DNA of 64,000 nucleotides. It comes from Rhineura floridana. Its lineage: Eukaryota > Chordata > Lepidosauria > Squamata > Rhineuridae. The position numbers and the translations under genes are program-made. The DNA lies in contig NC_084482.1 in the NCBI RefSeq assembly GCF_030035675.1, positions 220,123,943 through 220,187,942 on the forward strand, given 5' to 3'. The notes under the pieces are model-generated. The model searched no databases and had not been told where the DNA came from. It saw only the letters and a list, made by a program, of their open reading frames with translations. This document shows positions 11,746 through 23,500 of the stretch, one piece after another; the first letter of the stretch is position 1; each line of letters starts with the position of its first letter.

Positions 11746-11754
11746 CAAGGGCTC

Positions 11755-12000
11755 ATCACACTGTTGGCTCATATTCAGCTTGTGATCAACAACAATTCCA
11801 AGATCCTTCTCACATGTCGTACTGCTGAGCCAAGTATCCCCCATCTTATAACTGTGCATTTGGTTTCTTTTTCCTAAGTGTAGACCTTTGCATTTATCCC
11901 TGTTGATTTCATTCTGTTATTTCCAGCCCAATGCTCCAGCCTCTCAAGGTCCCTTTGCATTTTTGCATGTTTCTGTCTTCCAGGGTATTAGCTTGGATAC
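11755..12000 (-). mobile_element. CR1 LINE fragment (RT region)
   Basis: The minus strand encodes CR1 RT sequence around [15 protein letters not shown]-like and the [11 protein letters not shown] region. Similar CR1 copies lie at 22,480-23,340 (-) and 39,545-40,390 (+). Confidence 0.75.
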
Positions 12001-12254
12001 TATTATTAATAAAAAAATAATGGCGTAGAAGCACCCTAAGGAAGAAGGAAGATGGGGCAGACGAGAGGGTGGGTGGCCCACAGCTTCTTTGGGGAGAGGT
12101 GTGTGAAGTGTGGCTCCTTCTGCAGGCTGCAGTTCCGTCTTGAATAAGGAACCAAATTCTACTTCTTGGGGGGGGGGAGAGAGAGAGGCAGGCGGACAGA
12201 TCCCTGCTTTCCTGCAAGGAGCACAAAGCAACTGGAAGAAAGTTCTCAAACTGC

Positions 12255-12470
12255 TTGTTTTATTGTTTTTTATTATTATGTGTATTATTTTAAATTGTTT
12301 TTAGATTTTTAAGTGCCTTTTAAGGTTTTAAGGTTGTGCAGAGTTTTTTTGTATTTTAATTGTATGTTTTTGTATGCTTTTAACTACATGTAGTTTTATT
12401 TGTAAGCCGCCCTGAGTTCCAGTTTGGAAAAAGGGCAGGGTAAAAATAAAGTTTCAATCAATCATATTAG
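12255..12470 (+). mobile_element. L2-like LINE 3' tail
   Basis: A T-rich 3' UTR followed by GCCGCCCTGAGTTCCAGTTT and AGGGCAGGGTAAAAATAAAG, the usual L2 terminus. It is a 5'-truncated insertion with no coding part. Confidence 0.7.
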
Positions 12471-12675
12471 GGTTTTGGGGCCTGGGGCAACCCAGACTTC
12501 TTTTTTGACAGAACTTATCAGGAGCTGCTGAGGGTGGGTTGATCTCATATCAGGGCAAAGGACTCTCTTTCTGCTTCTGTGGAGGTGCAGGATGCTGCTA
12601 CACAGAGAGTTCCTAGGCTCGTTTGGGGTGTGCCCATGTGCCCCTCTAACTCTGCCCCCTTTTTTTCCCTTGCAG

Positions 12676-12951
12676 GTTCCTCATCTCATTCCATGGATGG
12701 CATGTACAGTGCATTGTGGGAGCCCAGCCAAGGACTGGTCCAGTTCAGTGGGGTAACGTATGTGGATGGCCAGCTCGCTACTTACTACGACAGCCAGACG
12801 AGGCGGGCCCAGCCTCGCATCTCATGGATGAAGAATGTGGAGAAGTACTATCCTCAGTTCTGGGATATAAACACTTGGAGATTTCAGAGCAGTGAGCAGA
12901 GGTTCAGAAGGGACCTGGTGAATCTGCAAAAACATTACAACCAGACCAGAG
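12676..12951 (+). CDS. Class I gene A, exon 2 (alpha1 domain)
   Basis: The 276-base exon starts after TTCCCTTGCAG and ends before GTGAGC, phase 1 to 1. It encodes GSSSHSMDGMYSALWEPSQG, then VTYVDGQLATYYDSQTRR and an FWDINTWRFQ helix, and ends LQKHYNQTR with the conserved N-glycosylation site NQT. The family markers SHSM, YVDGQ, YDS-TRR and YNQ are present. Position 7 is G, 59 is F and 84 is H by motif-anchored alignment, unlike classical tyrosines. The sequence is the same in genes B and C. Confidence 0.93.
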
Positions 12952-15900
12952 GTGAGCAATGGGCAGGGCAGGAACGTGTTCCCCTCCCCACATCCTCATC
13001 CTAGGGGCATAAGAACATAAGAACATAAGAAGAGCCTGCTGGATCAGGCCAGTGGCCCATCTAGTCCAGCATCCTGTTCTCACAGTGGCCAACCAGGTGC
13101 CTGGGGGAAGCCCGCAAGCAGGACCCGAGTGCAAGAACACTCTCCCCTCCTGAGGCTTCCGGCAACTGGTTTTCAGAAGCATGCTGCCTCTGACTAGGGT
13201 GGCAGAGCACAGCCATCACGGCTAGTAGCCATTGATAGCCCTGTCCTCCATGAATTTGTCTAATCTTCTTTTAAAGCCGTCCAAGCTGGTGGCCATTACT
13301 GCATCTTGTGGGAGCAAATGCCATAGTTTAACTATGCGCTGAGTAAAGAAGTACTTCCTTTTGTCTGTTTCTAATGTTTCTAATTGGACAAATTGGGAGT
13401 AGAGGCTGTTGCAGCGGTGTATTGACGGCCGGCATTTGCACGTTTGTGCCAGGCACCCAGAACCAGTAGAAAGATAGCAACGCACACTCAGACAGTTATA
13501 AGTTTAAGAGTCTTTACTGACAGGAATTTTACAGACATAAATTCTTCTTAGCTCTCCTAGCATACTAAACACCCCCCACACCGAGTGGTTTCAGTTTCAA
13601 GGTTTTATGCCTTTCCAGCTCTGTACAGCTGCAGTCTGTGTCCTTGGACTGCCTGCACAGTTTTAACCCATTACTGGTTATTTCAGTTCTGTCTTTGTGG
13701 AAAATACCAGACACATACATCTCAGTAGCCTACAGTTCCCACCTTTTCCATAAAGACATTCCTTACACAATGTTTCAACACATTACATGTTTCACCACAT
13801 TTTTACATTGCTTTTCACATTACAGTTTACTTTTCTGCATTCATGACGGTTTAATACAATCCAAGTACAATGTTTTACCATCATCCCATTCTTTCCACCT
13901 TTCTGTTTCATGACTTCTTACCGAGCTAATTTGAAACCTCTCAGGTGGTTTACCCAGGTTAGCTCTTTCAGAGCGTCTCAGTGTTACCTGAGGTTCAGTT
14001 TCTTCTTTGCCTCTCTCATCCACATCAGCAACAGGTTGTTCCTCTTCCTCCTGTTTTATTTCCTGCTCTATTACATGTTCTATGGATGTAGTGTGTGAAT
14101 TCCCCAGATCAACGTTTTCAGTGTGATCCCTATCTTGCTCCTGTACCTTGATGCTCCTACTCAGCACCACTTTTCTCTGATTCTGTACCCATACATGGTA
14201 ATATGCATTTTGAAATCCTAACACATTCCCTCTCTGTGCTCTTTGAGCCAATTTCCCATGTCGTTTACCTTTGGGTATGTGCACCTGGCACTTTGCCCCA
14301 AACCTTGCAATGTGCTGCAGTCTCTGCTTCTTTCCTGTGAGCTTCTCATATGGCGTCATTTTAAGTGCTCTATGATATAGCCTGTTCTGTATGTAAGTGG
14401 CATACAACATGCACTCTCTCCAAAATGCATTTGACAACTCAGAATCCCTCAACATGGCTCTTGTTGCATCCTGAAGTGTCCTATTTTTTTCTCTCAGCAA
14501 TCCCATTCTGAAATGGTGAAAATGGTGCAGTGAAATTCTGTTCTATGCCCTTCTTTGTCAAATACTGCTCTAAGGATTTTCCAGTAAACTCTCCCCCTTG
14601 ATCAGCGCGTATTCTTTGTATTGTTACACCATGTTGCACTTCCACCTTTTTCACAAACATTTTCAGTTCCCCCTCTGCTTCATCTTTACCATGTAACAGA
14701 TAGACGGTGCTATATCTAGTATAGTCATCCACTATCACTAGAAAATATTTGGCACCTCCTTGTGAGCTTTGTAATGGTCCAGCTAAATCAATATGTATCA
14801 GTTGATATGGTGCGTTTGTGCTACACTCTGCCTCTTTGCATATGGGAGCATCTGTGGCTTTGGTTTGGTTACATACATCACAATCCACATACTGGTTACA
14901 TTCCTTCAGTGTTACATCCACACTATTACTGGGTGTTTTCATTATTGTACCAAAACTAGCGTGCCCTCGTTTTCTGTGCCATAGATGAATGCATCTATCA
15001 TGAGCCTTTCTGTTAGCACTCATAGCAGCACAACCTGTGAGTTTGAACTGGATGTAAAACAGTGGATTTCTCAGAAACCCCTTCATACAGAGTTTGTCTC
15101 CCTTCTGTATCTCACATGTCCCTTGTTTAAACATGACACTATATCCCATAGCATTCAGTTTCTTTACAGACATAATATTGCATTCTAAGCCTGGTACATA
15201 GAATACATCAGTCATAATTGTGTTCAAAACATTTAGCTTTACTGTACCTCTTCCCAACACCTCTCTGTGTGTGCCGTCTGCCAGCACAACCACCTCTTTC
15301 GCGGGAAGTGAAGTTCTGAACAAAGTTTTGTCCTTTATTAAGCTATGGGTCGCCCCAGAATCAACAACCCATACAGCACTGTCTCTGTTCTCACAGCTTT
15401 TCGGTTTGCATTTCTCAGCACTCACCAGCTGTACACTTGATGACTTCTTGCCTCGTCCTTTTCGCTTTGCCTCACAGTCTCTTTGTAGATGTGTTTTCGA
15501 ACCACAATAGTAACAAGCTTTAAGTCCAAAAGATCTTGCTTCTGTGTCTTTGAAGTTTGTTTTCCTGCTTTCTCTGTTCTTCGCTCTCTCCCGTCCTCTG
15601 GCATCCTGTCTTCTCTCCCACTCCTGGAGAAGCTTGCGTGAGACGTATTCCACAGTTAGATTGGCATCCTGCATTGCCTCTAACGAACTCACAATCGAAT
15701 CCCAAGATGAATCCAGCGAAGATAAGATAATATAAACTTGCTGTAACTCTGTATGCTCCACATTCCTCTCTTGTAGTTCTGCAAACAGCCTCTTTAATTC
15801 CAATAAATGCTCTGACATTGTCCCGTGCTCAGCCAGCTTCATCTGATAAAGTTTCTGTGCTAAGTAAATCTTGCTACTGGCTGTTTTTCTCACATGCACT

Positions 15901-18900
15901 GTGTTTAATTCAGTCCACATAAGCTTCGCTGTTGCTTTCTCTTGTACATATAGCAACTGAGAGTCATCTAAAGCCAAAATGATTAATGCTCTTGCCTTTT
16001 CATCCATGCGAATCCACGCTGCAGGCTGCGGAGCTACCGGTGGGTCATCTTCTAACACCTGCCATAAATCTTCCTTTATCAGGAACGCTTGCATCCTTAG
16101 TCTCCAACCGGAATAGTTCCTTTCGGTGAGCCTCACCAAAGGCATCCTGGCTGAAAGTGAAACTGCCATGCTTCTGAACACTGCAAAACACTATTCCTTC
16201 ACCCATCTCCGATCAAGCACTCAGCCACATTACTGCTTCTTCCCAAGCTTCCAACATAACATTAACCATGTTCTGTATTTGCTTCCAAGAACCTTTAGCA
16301 TAAGGATTAGCGTAAGAAAGCTCTCTTGCTTTTCTGCGTTTCCAGCATGTCAGGAGCGTTCTAAATCATTAATATTATCACCAGAGTTTGGTGCTGTTCT
16401 GATACCATCTTAAACCCTTTTCATGAGATTCAGAAGCCACAGTATATTAAGTTCCCCCCATAAATGATTCAATTCTTCCTTTTTAAAGCTTCTTTCCATG
16501 AGGCTATGTTCACGCTGGGGTGCTAATGCATACATGGGTCACTCTTTCCACGTGCACATTATTTATTTATTTATTTATTTATTTATACCCTCCTTTCAGC
16601 CAAAGGCCCTCAAAGCAACTTACAAAAAACACAAATATAAAAATACAATATAAAACACATCAATAAAACAATATAATTTACAAATACAATTTACAATTTA
16701 AATCAAGTTAGGAGTGGTCTCTCTCAGTAAGGTGTTTTTGTTGCACTTAAAGCTTTTGCGTGCTTTCATCCACGCATGAGAGATTTCAGCTTTATGCCTG
16801 CAGCATCTGCCTTGATGTTTCCTGTCCACACTAGTGGGTGGTGCTTGGTGGGTTGGATTCGCACTGTGTGCTGTTGTCTCTTCCCCTCAGTTAGTACTTT
16901 GCCACCCACCATAAGTTCTGGAAGCCTTGTGTCCATTGCGGGCATGCACACAGGCAGGTGCTTACCAGTCGGTGTGCTCCTTTATATTAGTTTTTGAAAT
17001 AAAATATTTCAATTTACCAGGTTTGCACAAAAGAGCAGTCCAAAAAAATCATATTCACTAATAGGCAAAAAACCTTGCGGTTTAAGAATGTACCTCTAGC
17101 CCACAGATATTTCTACCAGACTTTAAAAAGCAGGGAAATTGGGCAGCTATAGTGAATGCACCAAGGGAGCAGGAGACCTGACCTCCTCTCTGAGATATTG
17201 GACTGCCCTACAAAGTTGTCAAAATGCAAACACCATTTGGGTTGGTCTTTCACAGTCCAATCCACTTCCTGTGTAGTTTGGGAGGATTTGGTAACATGTA
17301 GCTCAGTGGAGGAGCTTCTGCCTTTCGTACAGAAGGTCCCAGGTTCAATCCCCAATGGCACCTCCAGGTACGGCTGGGAGAGATTCCCTGTCTGAAACCC
17401 TGGAGAGCAGCTGCCGGTCAGTGCAGACAGTATGGAGTTAGGTGGGCCAAGGGTCTGACTCAGTATAAAGCCGCTTGCTATATTCCTAAGGGCACTTTTA
17501 ATGTTTAATACAAATGTATTTTGCAAGAGCAGTTTGGCGTAAAAGAGTTGTTTTTAAAGGTAGCCTGCATCCATTGTTTTCCACAAAATGGAAGTAGTGG
17601 GTATGGGGATAGACAGGACCCAGTGAAACGTTGCCACCCATGCAAAAAAACAATGCACTTTAATATTGTTATGGGTTTGGGAGTTGAGATAGATGGTTTC
17701 TAACAGTCCCCCTTCCAGCCTCTCATTTGGAACCCTGCACCAGAAGGTGGGCCCTGCAGTGGAGAAACCCACTCCTGCTTGTCAGATGAGTCCTCTTTGT
17801 TAGTCTAAGTTAGACTGGCCAGGTGAGTTAATGGGCCTATCAAGTGCCCCTTAACTGGGCCAGGGAGATCCCCTTGTTACTGAAACTGTTCAGGAGCGCC
17901 CTCTGTGACGCCCTTCCCTGGCTCTCCCTGTCAGGTTCCTACCTGCTCGTGGCTACTGCCTGTCACTAGGCACCACCAGGGACTCCACCAGTCCCTCCTT
18001 CTCCACACTCTCCTGACAAACACCACCAAACACCTCTCAAACACCTCTCAGACAACCCACTCACGTCCACCCAGATTCAACTGTCATCCTTCCATTTATA
18101 CTCTCAGCCATCCAAAACCTCAGCCAATCATCCAGCATTCTACTGCCCATTTACTCCCCCCTCCTCTTTCATTCCACTTACCATGTATCTCCTAGACAAA
18201 CAGCACTTACCATATATACGCTAATACAGGAACATCACACCCTCCCCCTTCCTGAGGCCAACAAGAGGTTTGTGTTTTGGGTTGAGTCAGACGAAAGGCT
18301 GGGAGCTGGAGGCAGACAGAGAGGATGGCTCTCTGCATTGTGGCTTTAGGATGCCTCCTGTAAGCCTGATGGAAATGCAAGCTCTTTTGGACTGCTGATG
18401 CCTTGAATCCCTCCATCTTAAGCTCAGGTTAGAATGTGCATAAATACATAAACCATATTTCTTAAGGACACCACAGTCTCCGCTGACCTTCTTTCCCAGG
18501 AAACCAAACCCTGGGAAAGCACAGGGACCCCTGGAGATCTGTCACTGCTCGGAGATGGGGGTGGCGCACAACAATATTACTCCCACAGATCGGGAGATTA
18601 CCCAATCAAAAAATGAGATGAGATTAGTCTCCTTGAAAAGCCCCCATATCATTTGTCCCATTTGCTGGTGCGCAGGTCAGGTCCTGGGGGGGGCTTGAGG
18701 GCAGTGGTGGAACAGATCACATCTCTGCCTCCCTTTCGGAGGTAGTGGTGCCAAATGGAGTGGACGGCTGCCCTTCTGAACATGGCAGTGTGTGAGATGT
18801 ACCTGTGGACTGTCCTTTCTGACCTTCACTGGGAATCTCAGTGCCCCTATATTGGGATGGTGTGTGTGTGTGTGCCTTCAAGTCTATTCCAACTTACGGC

Positions 18901-20467
18901 AACCCTATGAATAGGGTTTTCATGAGGCTGAGAGGCAGTGACTGGCACAAGGTCACCCAGTGAGCTTCATGGCTATGTGGGGATTTGAACCCTGGTCTCC
19001 CAGGTCATAGTCCAACGCCTTAACCACTTTAGAACTGGCCCTGAACCCCTCCATCTTAACCTCAGGCTGTGAATGTGTGTAAATAAATAGACCATATTTC
19101 ATAAAGACACCACAGTCTCCACTGACCTTCTTTCCAAGGAAACCAAACCCTGGGTGAGCACAGGGATCCCTGGAGATCTCTCACTGCTAGGAGGTCAGGG
19201 TGGCGCATGACAATATTATATCTGCAGATTGGGAGATTACCCGATCAAAAAATGAGATAAGATTAGTGTCCTTGAAATGCCCCCATATCATTTGTCCCAT
19301 TGGCTGGTAGGCAGAGCAGCCCTTTCCGTCCTTCACTGGGCAACTCGGTGCCCCTGTATTGGGATGCAGAGGGGATGTCAAAAGTGAAGTGGTAGAACAT
19401 GTAAGAGGTCTGAGGTTCAGTCCCTAGTGAGAGAGAGTCTCCTTGTCAAGAACCCTGGAGAGCCCCTGCCGGTCAGTGTAGATGATACTAAGCGAGATGG
19501 AGCAGTGGTCTGACTTGGTAAATTCTCTCACTCTAGAAGGTGTGGTGGGCGGGTCAGGTCACGAGGGGGCTTGGTGAGGACAGTGGCGGATCAGATCACA
19601 TCTCTGCCTCCCTTTTGGAGGTAGTGGTGCCAAATGGAGTGGACGGCTGCCCTTCTGAACATGGCAGCGTGTGAGATGGAACAAGATGGATCCTTTTTGT
19701 CCCTTGCTGGGAAACTCAGCGCCCCTATGTTGGGATGGGGAGGGGATGTCAAAAGTCAAGTGGTAGAACATGTAAGGGGTCTGAGGTTCAGTCCGTAGTG
19801 ACTTCCAGGTTGGGGCCAGAGAGCTTTGGCTATGGGGCGGTATATAAATACAATAAATAAATAAATAAATAATAAATAAACCCTGGAGAGCCACTGCTGG
19901 TCAGTGCAGGCGATACTGAGCTGAGCGGGTCTGGCTGGGTAGAAGGCAGATTCCTACATTCTGACCTTCCAACCAATATAGGCTCTCTCACTCTAGAAGG
20001 TGTGGGGAGCATTCACAGAGGCCTGCTCTGCAAAACATGGACCAGCCTTTGGGGGCGAGGAGTGGGCCTGACCCTGCTGTGGTCCTGATGAGTCTCTTTC
20101 TTTCAGGCTTTCACACCTGGCAGTTGGCGTGTGGCTGCGAGATCCACGAAGACGGCCGGAGAGAAGGTTATTGCCAGTACGGCTACGACGGGAAGGACTT
20201 CCTCTCCTTCGACAAGGAGACGCTCACCTGGACGGCAGCAGATGTGCCGGCCCAGTTTACCAAGCGGAACTGGGAGGTTGACGTCACTTGGTCTCGTCAT
20301 TTGAAGTTCTACCTGGAGGAGGAGTGCCCTGATTGGCTGCCGAAACTCTTGGAGTGTGGAAAGGAGGAGCTGCAGAGGAAAGGTGAGGGGTTAGTTCTTG
20401 CATGCTTAACTCTCATCTCCCTCTAACCCCTCCAGCAGTTGTTGGATTCCAACTCCCATTATTATCA

Positions 20468-20527
<60 letters not shown>

Positions 20528-23500
20528 TCCTTTAGATACTGCTTAAATGCTGAATTGCTTCTAAGCAGTTTATCACTATAATATCAACTATAAACCCCAC
20601 ATATAATTAAAATACAGCATGTTGGCAACCCTAGGTCTACACTGACTGGGACTCAGTGTTCCCATCCCTGCGTGAGGATGCTGAGGATCGAGCTTCCTGC
20701 ACGCAAGAGGAGCAATTATAAGCATCGGAGACCCTGGAGAAAATAGCATTCCCTGGTCCTCCTTGCAAAGTGAACTCCCCTTTAGAGAGATCTGAACCCA
20801 GGTCTGGCAGATGCAACAATGCCAGTTGCTGCTGACTGAGGCACAATTTCAGCGCAACAAGATGCTGGAGGAGCCTGGGAGATCCCCTTCTTTGGAGTTT
20901 TGTCTTTTTGGGATACTGAAAACGGGTGTGATATTAACTGACTGCATCAGGGGTAGGGAACCTTGGATTCTGGGGGCCCAATGTGCCCCCTAAGCCTCTC
21001 TTTCTGACCCTCAGGACTCTCCCCATGCCCCACCCCTCACCGGCCCTACTTCATATCCCTCTTCACTATGTCCGTCTGGCTGGAATGTGTCCTTGAAACT
21101 CTGATAATCTCTCTTCTATATACCCATTTGTGGGTGTACAGGAAGTACAAAGATAAAATTTACATTTGTTGCTCCACCCACTTCCACCTCTGCCCATCTC
21201 TGGCTTGTGACCCTGGAAGGCTGCCCCAAAGGGAATGCAGCATTCAGGCTGAAAAGGGCTACCTGCAGCCGGGGTGGGGGAGGGTGTTCATCAGGTGGTC
21301 TCCCATTCAGGCACTGACCAGACCGAAATTCGCAACATCAGAGCCTGCTTTGGGATCTCCAGCCTCCAACCCGGGTGTTGGGATTCATTAGCTCCAGAGG
21401 CTCCCTTCCTAACATTAAAGGGGAGCACCCACCCTGCCAGCCACTGGAAAAGTGCTCATATTATGCATTTTAATGCCAACATTGCCATTTTTACAGACCC
21501 TCCAACGGTGAAAGTTACACGCATGGCAGGTCAGGATGGGCTGGAAACTCTCATCTGCCAGGCCTACGGCTTCTACCCCAAGGAGATCGACACCACCTGG
21601 AGGAAGGACAGGGAGGTCTTGGAGCAGGAGACTATCCGCAGGGATGTGGCACCCAACTCAGACGGGACGTACTACGCCTGGCTCAGCATCCGGATAGACC
21701 CCGAGGACAAGGACCACTACTGGTGCCACGTGGAGCATGATGGTCTTCTGGAGCCTCTAGACGTGGCTTTCAGGGAGCCTGGTGAGAGGCTGGGGGGGAG
21801 GGAGGGCTGGCTGGCTAGCTGGGAGAGTGGCATGCATGTGGCAGTTCTTCAGGGAGAATTTTCATCCAGGGAGGAAAGAGAGACTCCAGGAAGAGACCCT
21901 GCAGCAGCAGCAGCAGCATCGGTTACAGTGACGACACCCAATAGGGAACGGTTTGTGTTTTAGGATGCAGAGCAGGTGAAAAGTTGGAGGAGGGGGACAC
22001 CAAAACTATTGGGGTGGGAAACGTTACTTCTGGAAGGGACAGCAGATCCACTTTATGGTGCCCCAGTTTATAGCTCTGGTATGAGTATACCAGAAAATAT
22101 TTTGTAAAAGTTGTACGAGCAGTTAATCAACAGAATGAAAAATACACTTGAACACAAAGAAAATCAATGTTTGAGGGTCACTCAAGGCCTTTTTATGTAG
22201 GGATATTTTCAAGCGCCGCTACAGGCCTGTGATGCCAGGCTCTGGAGATCCTTCTTTAAGAGAATACTCTGTGGTATTGGGGCCAGTGCAGAGCAGGCCC
22301 TGCTTTGCCCTGTCATCTCATTCCTTCGGCCATGGAAAGAGTCAAGCCCCCTCCCCAAACTCCAGGTCTACCCACTGAGAAACATGGTATGTCTCTGGTC
22401 AGAGAGGCTACATCTTCCTCCAGAGAAAGACTGGAGTTGTGTACATGCCATGCATTTGAAACACTTTCTCCCCCACACAAAAAAGAGTCCTGTTGGAGAG
22501 CCCACCACCTCTCGAGGTCATTGATTGCATTGTCAGACCCCTCTAACAGTTAGGAAGTTTTTCCTGATGTGCACTTGAAATCTGTCTTCCTGCAACATGA
22601 GCCCATTATTCGATGTCCTGCACTCTCAGATGATAGAGAAGAGATCCTGGCCCTCCTCTATGTGACAACCTTTCAAGTACTTGAGGACTGCTATCATATC
22701 TCCAGTCTTCAGTTCCCAAGGCTAAAGATGCCCAGTTCTTTCAATCTTTCCTCATGGGGCTTTGCTTCCACTCTCCTGATCATCCTTGTTGCCCTCCTCT
22801 GAACTCATTCCAGTTTGTCTGCATCCTTCTTAAAGTGTGGTGTCCAGAACTGGACGTAGTAATCAAGATGAGTCCTAAGCAGTGACGAATAGAGGGGAAC
22901 AAATTCTTGACATGATTTGTAAACTATACCTCTGTTAATGCTGCCTAAAATAGCATTTGCCTTTTTTGCAGCCACATTGCACTGTTGGCTCATATTCAGC
23001 TTGTGATCAACTACAATCCCAAGATCCTTCTCGTATGTAGACTTGCTGAGCCAAGTATCTCCCATCTTATAACTCTGCATTTGGTTTATTTTTCCTAGGT
23101 GTAGAACTTTGCACATATCCCGCTTAAATTTCATGCTGTTGTTTTCAGTCCAATGTTCCAGCTTATCAAGATCCCTTTAAATTTTGTTTCTGTCTTCCAG
23201 GATGTTAGCTATCCCTCCCAATATAGTATCATTTGCAAATTTCATAAGCATTTTGAGCACCTCCTTATCCACGTCATTAATAAAAATGTTGAATAGCACT
23301 AGCTTTGGGGCAAGCCCTATGGAACCCTGCTCATTACTGCCCCCCCAATTTGAAAAGAGACAACCCCCCTCCTCACCCTCTCTGTACTGGGATATTTGGG
23401 GCTCTTTACTCTGTTTTGGGGTGTCTGTTCTGGTTATCCACCTGATTTTCTCAAGGACACATAGAGGCATTCCTTATACAAGGGGAGTATTTATTTGGGG

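Larger units (their letters stand above)
1..13705. repeat. Left copy of 50.3-kb tandem duplication
   Basis: Every feature from the left edge to 13,705 recurs in the same order and orientation at 50,314-64,000. The offset is 50,313 at the left edge, 50,312 after a homopolymer difference near 1,380, and 50,295 after a 17-base difference near 2,165; it then stays constant. By eye there are roughly 40-50 substitutions, about 0.3%. This is a direct repeat. Both copies are cut by the window edges, so the true ends are not visible. It could be a recent segmental duplication or two alleles assembled in series. Confidence 0.95.

Noticed and set aside
12904-13485. Small minus-strand frames near the alpha1 exon taken as genes
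   Set aside because: They are CR1 C-terminal and 3' UTR sequence plus the shadow of the alpha1 exon.
16411-16510. Second (5') LTR of the copia element
   Set aside because: The sequence next to the primer-binding stretch does not match the recognised LTR at 13,407-13,734.
17290-17490. Functional tRNA gene
   Set aside because: A and B boxes are present but there is no cloverleaf, the body continues into the SINE tail, and related fragments lie nearby.
18400-19800. CRISPR-like array
   Set aside because: Units are hundreds of bases long and diverged, with SINE spacers, in a vertebrate intron.
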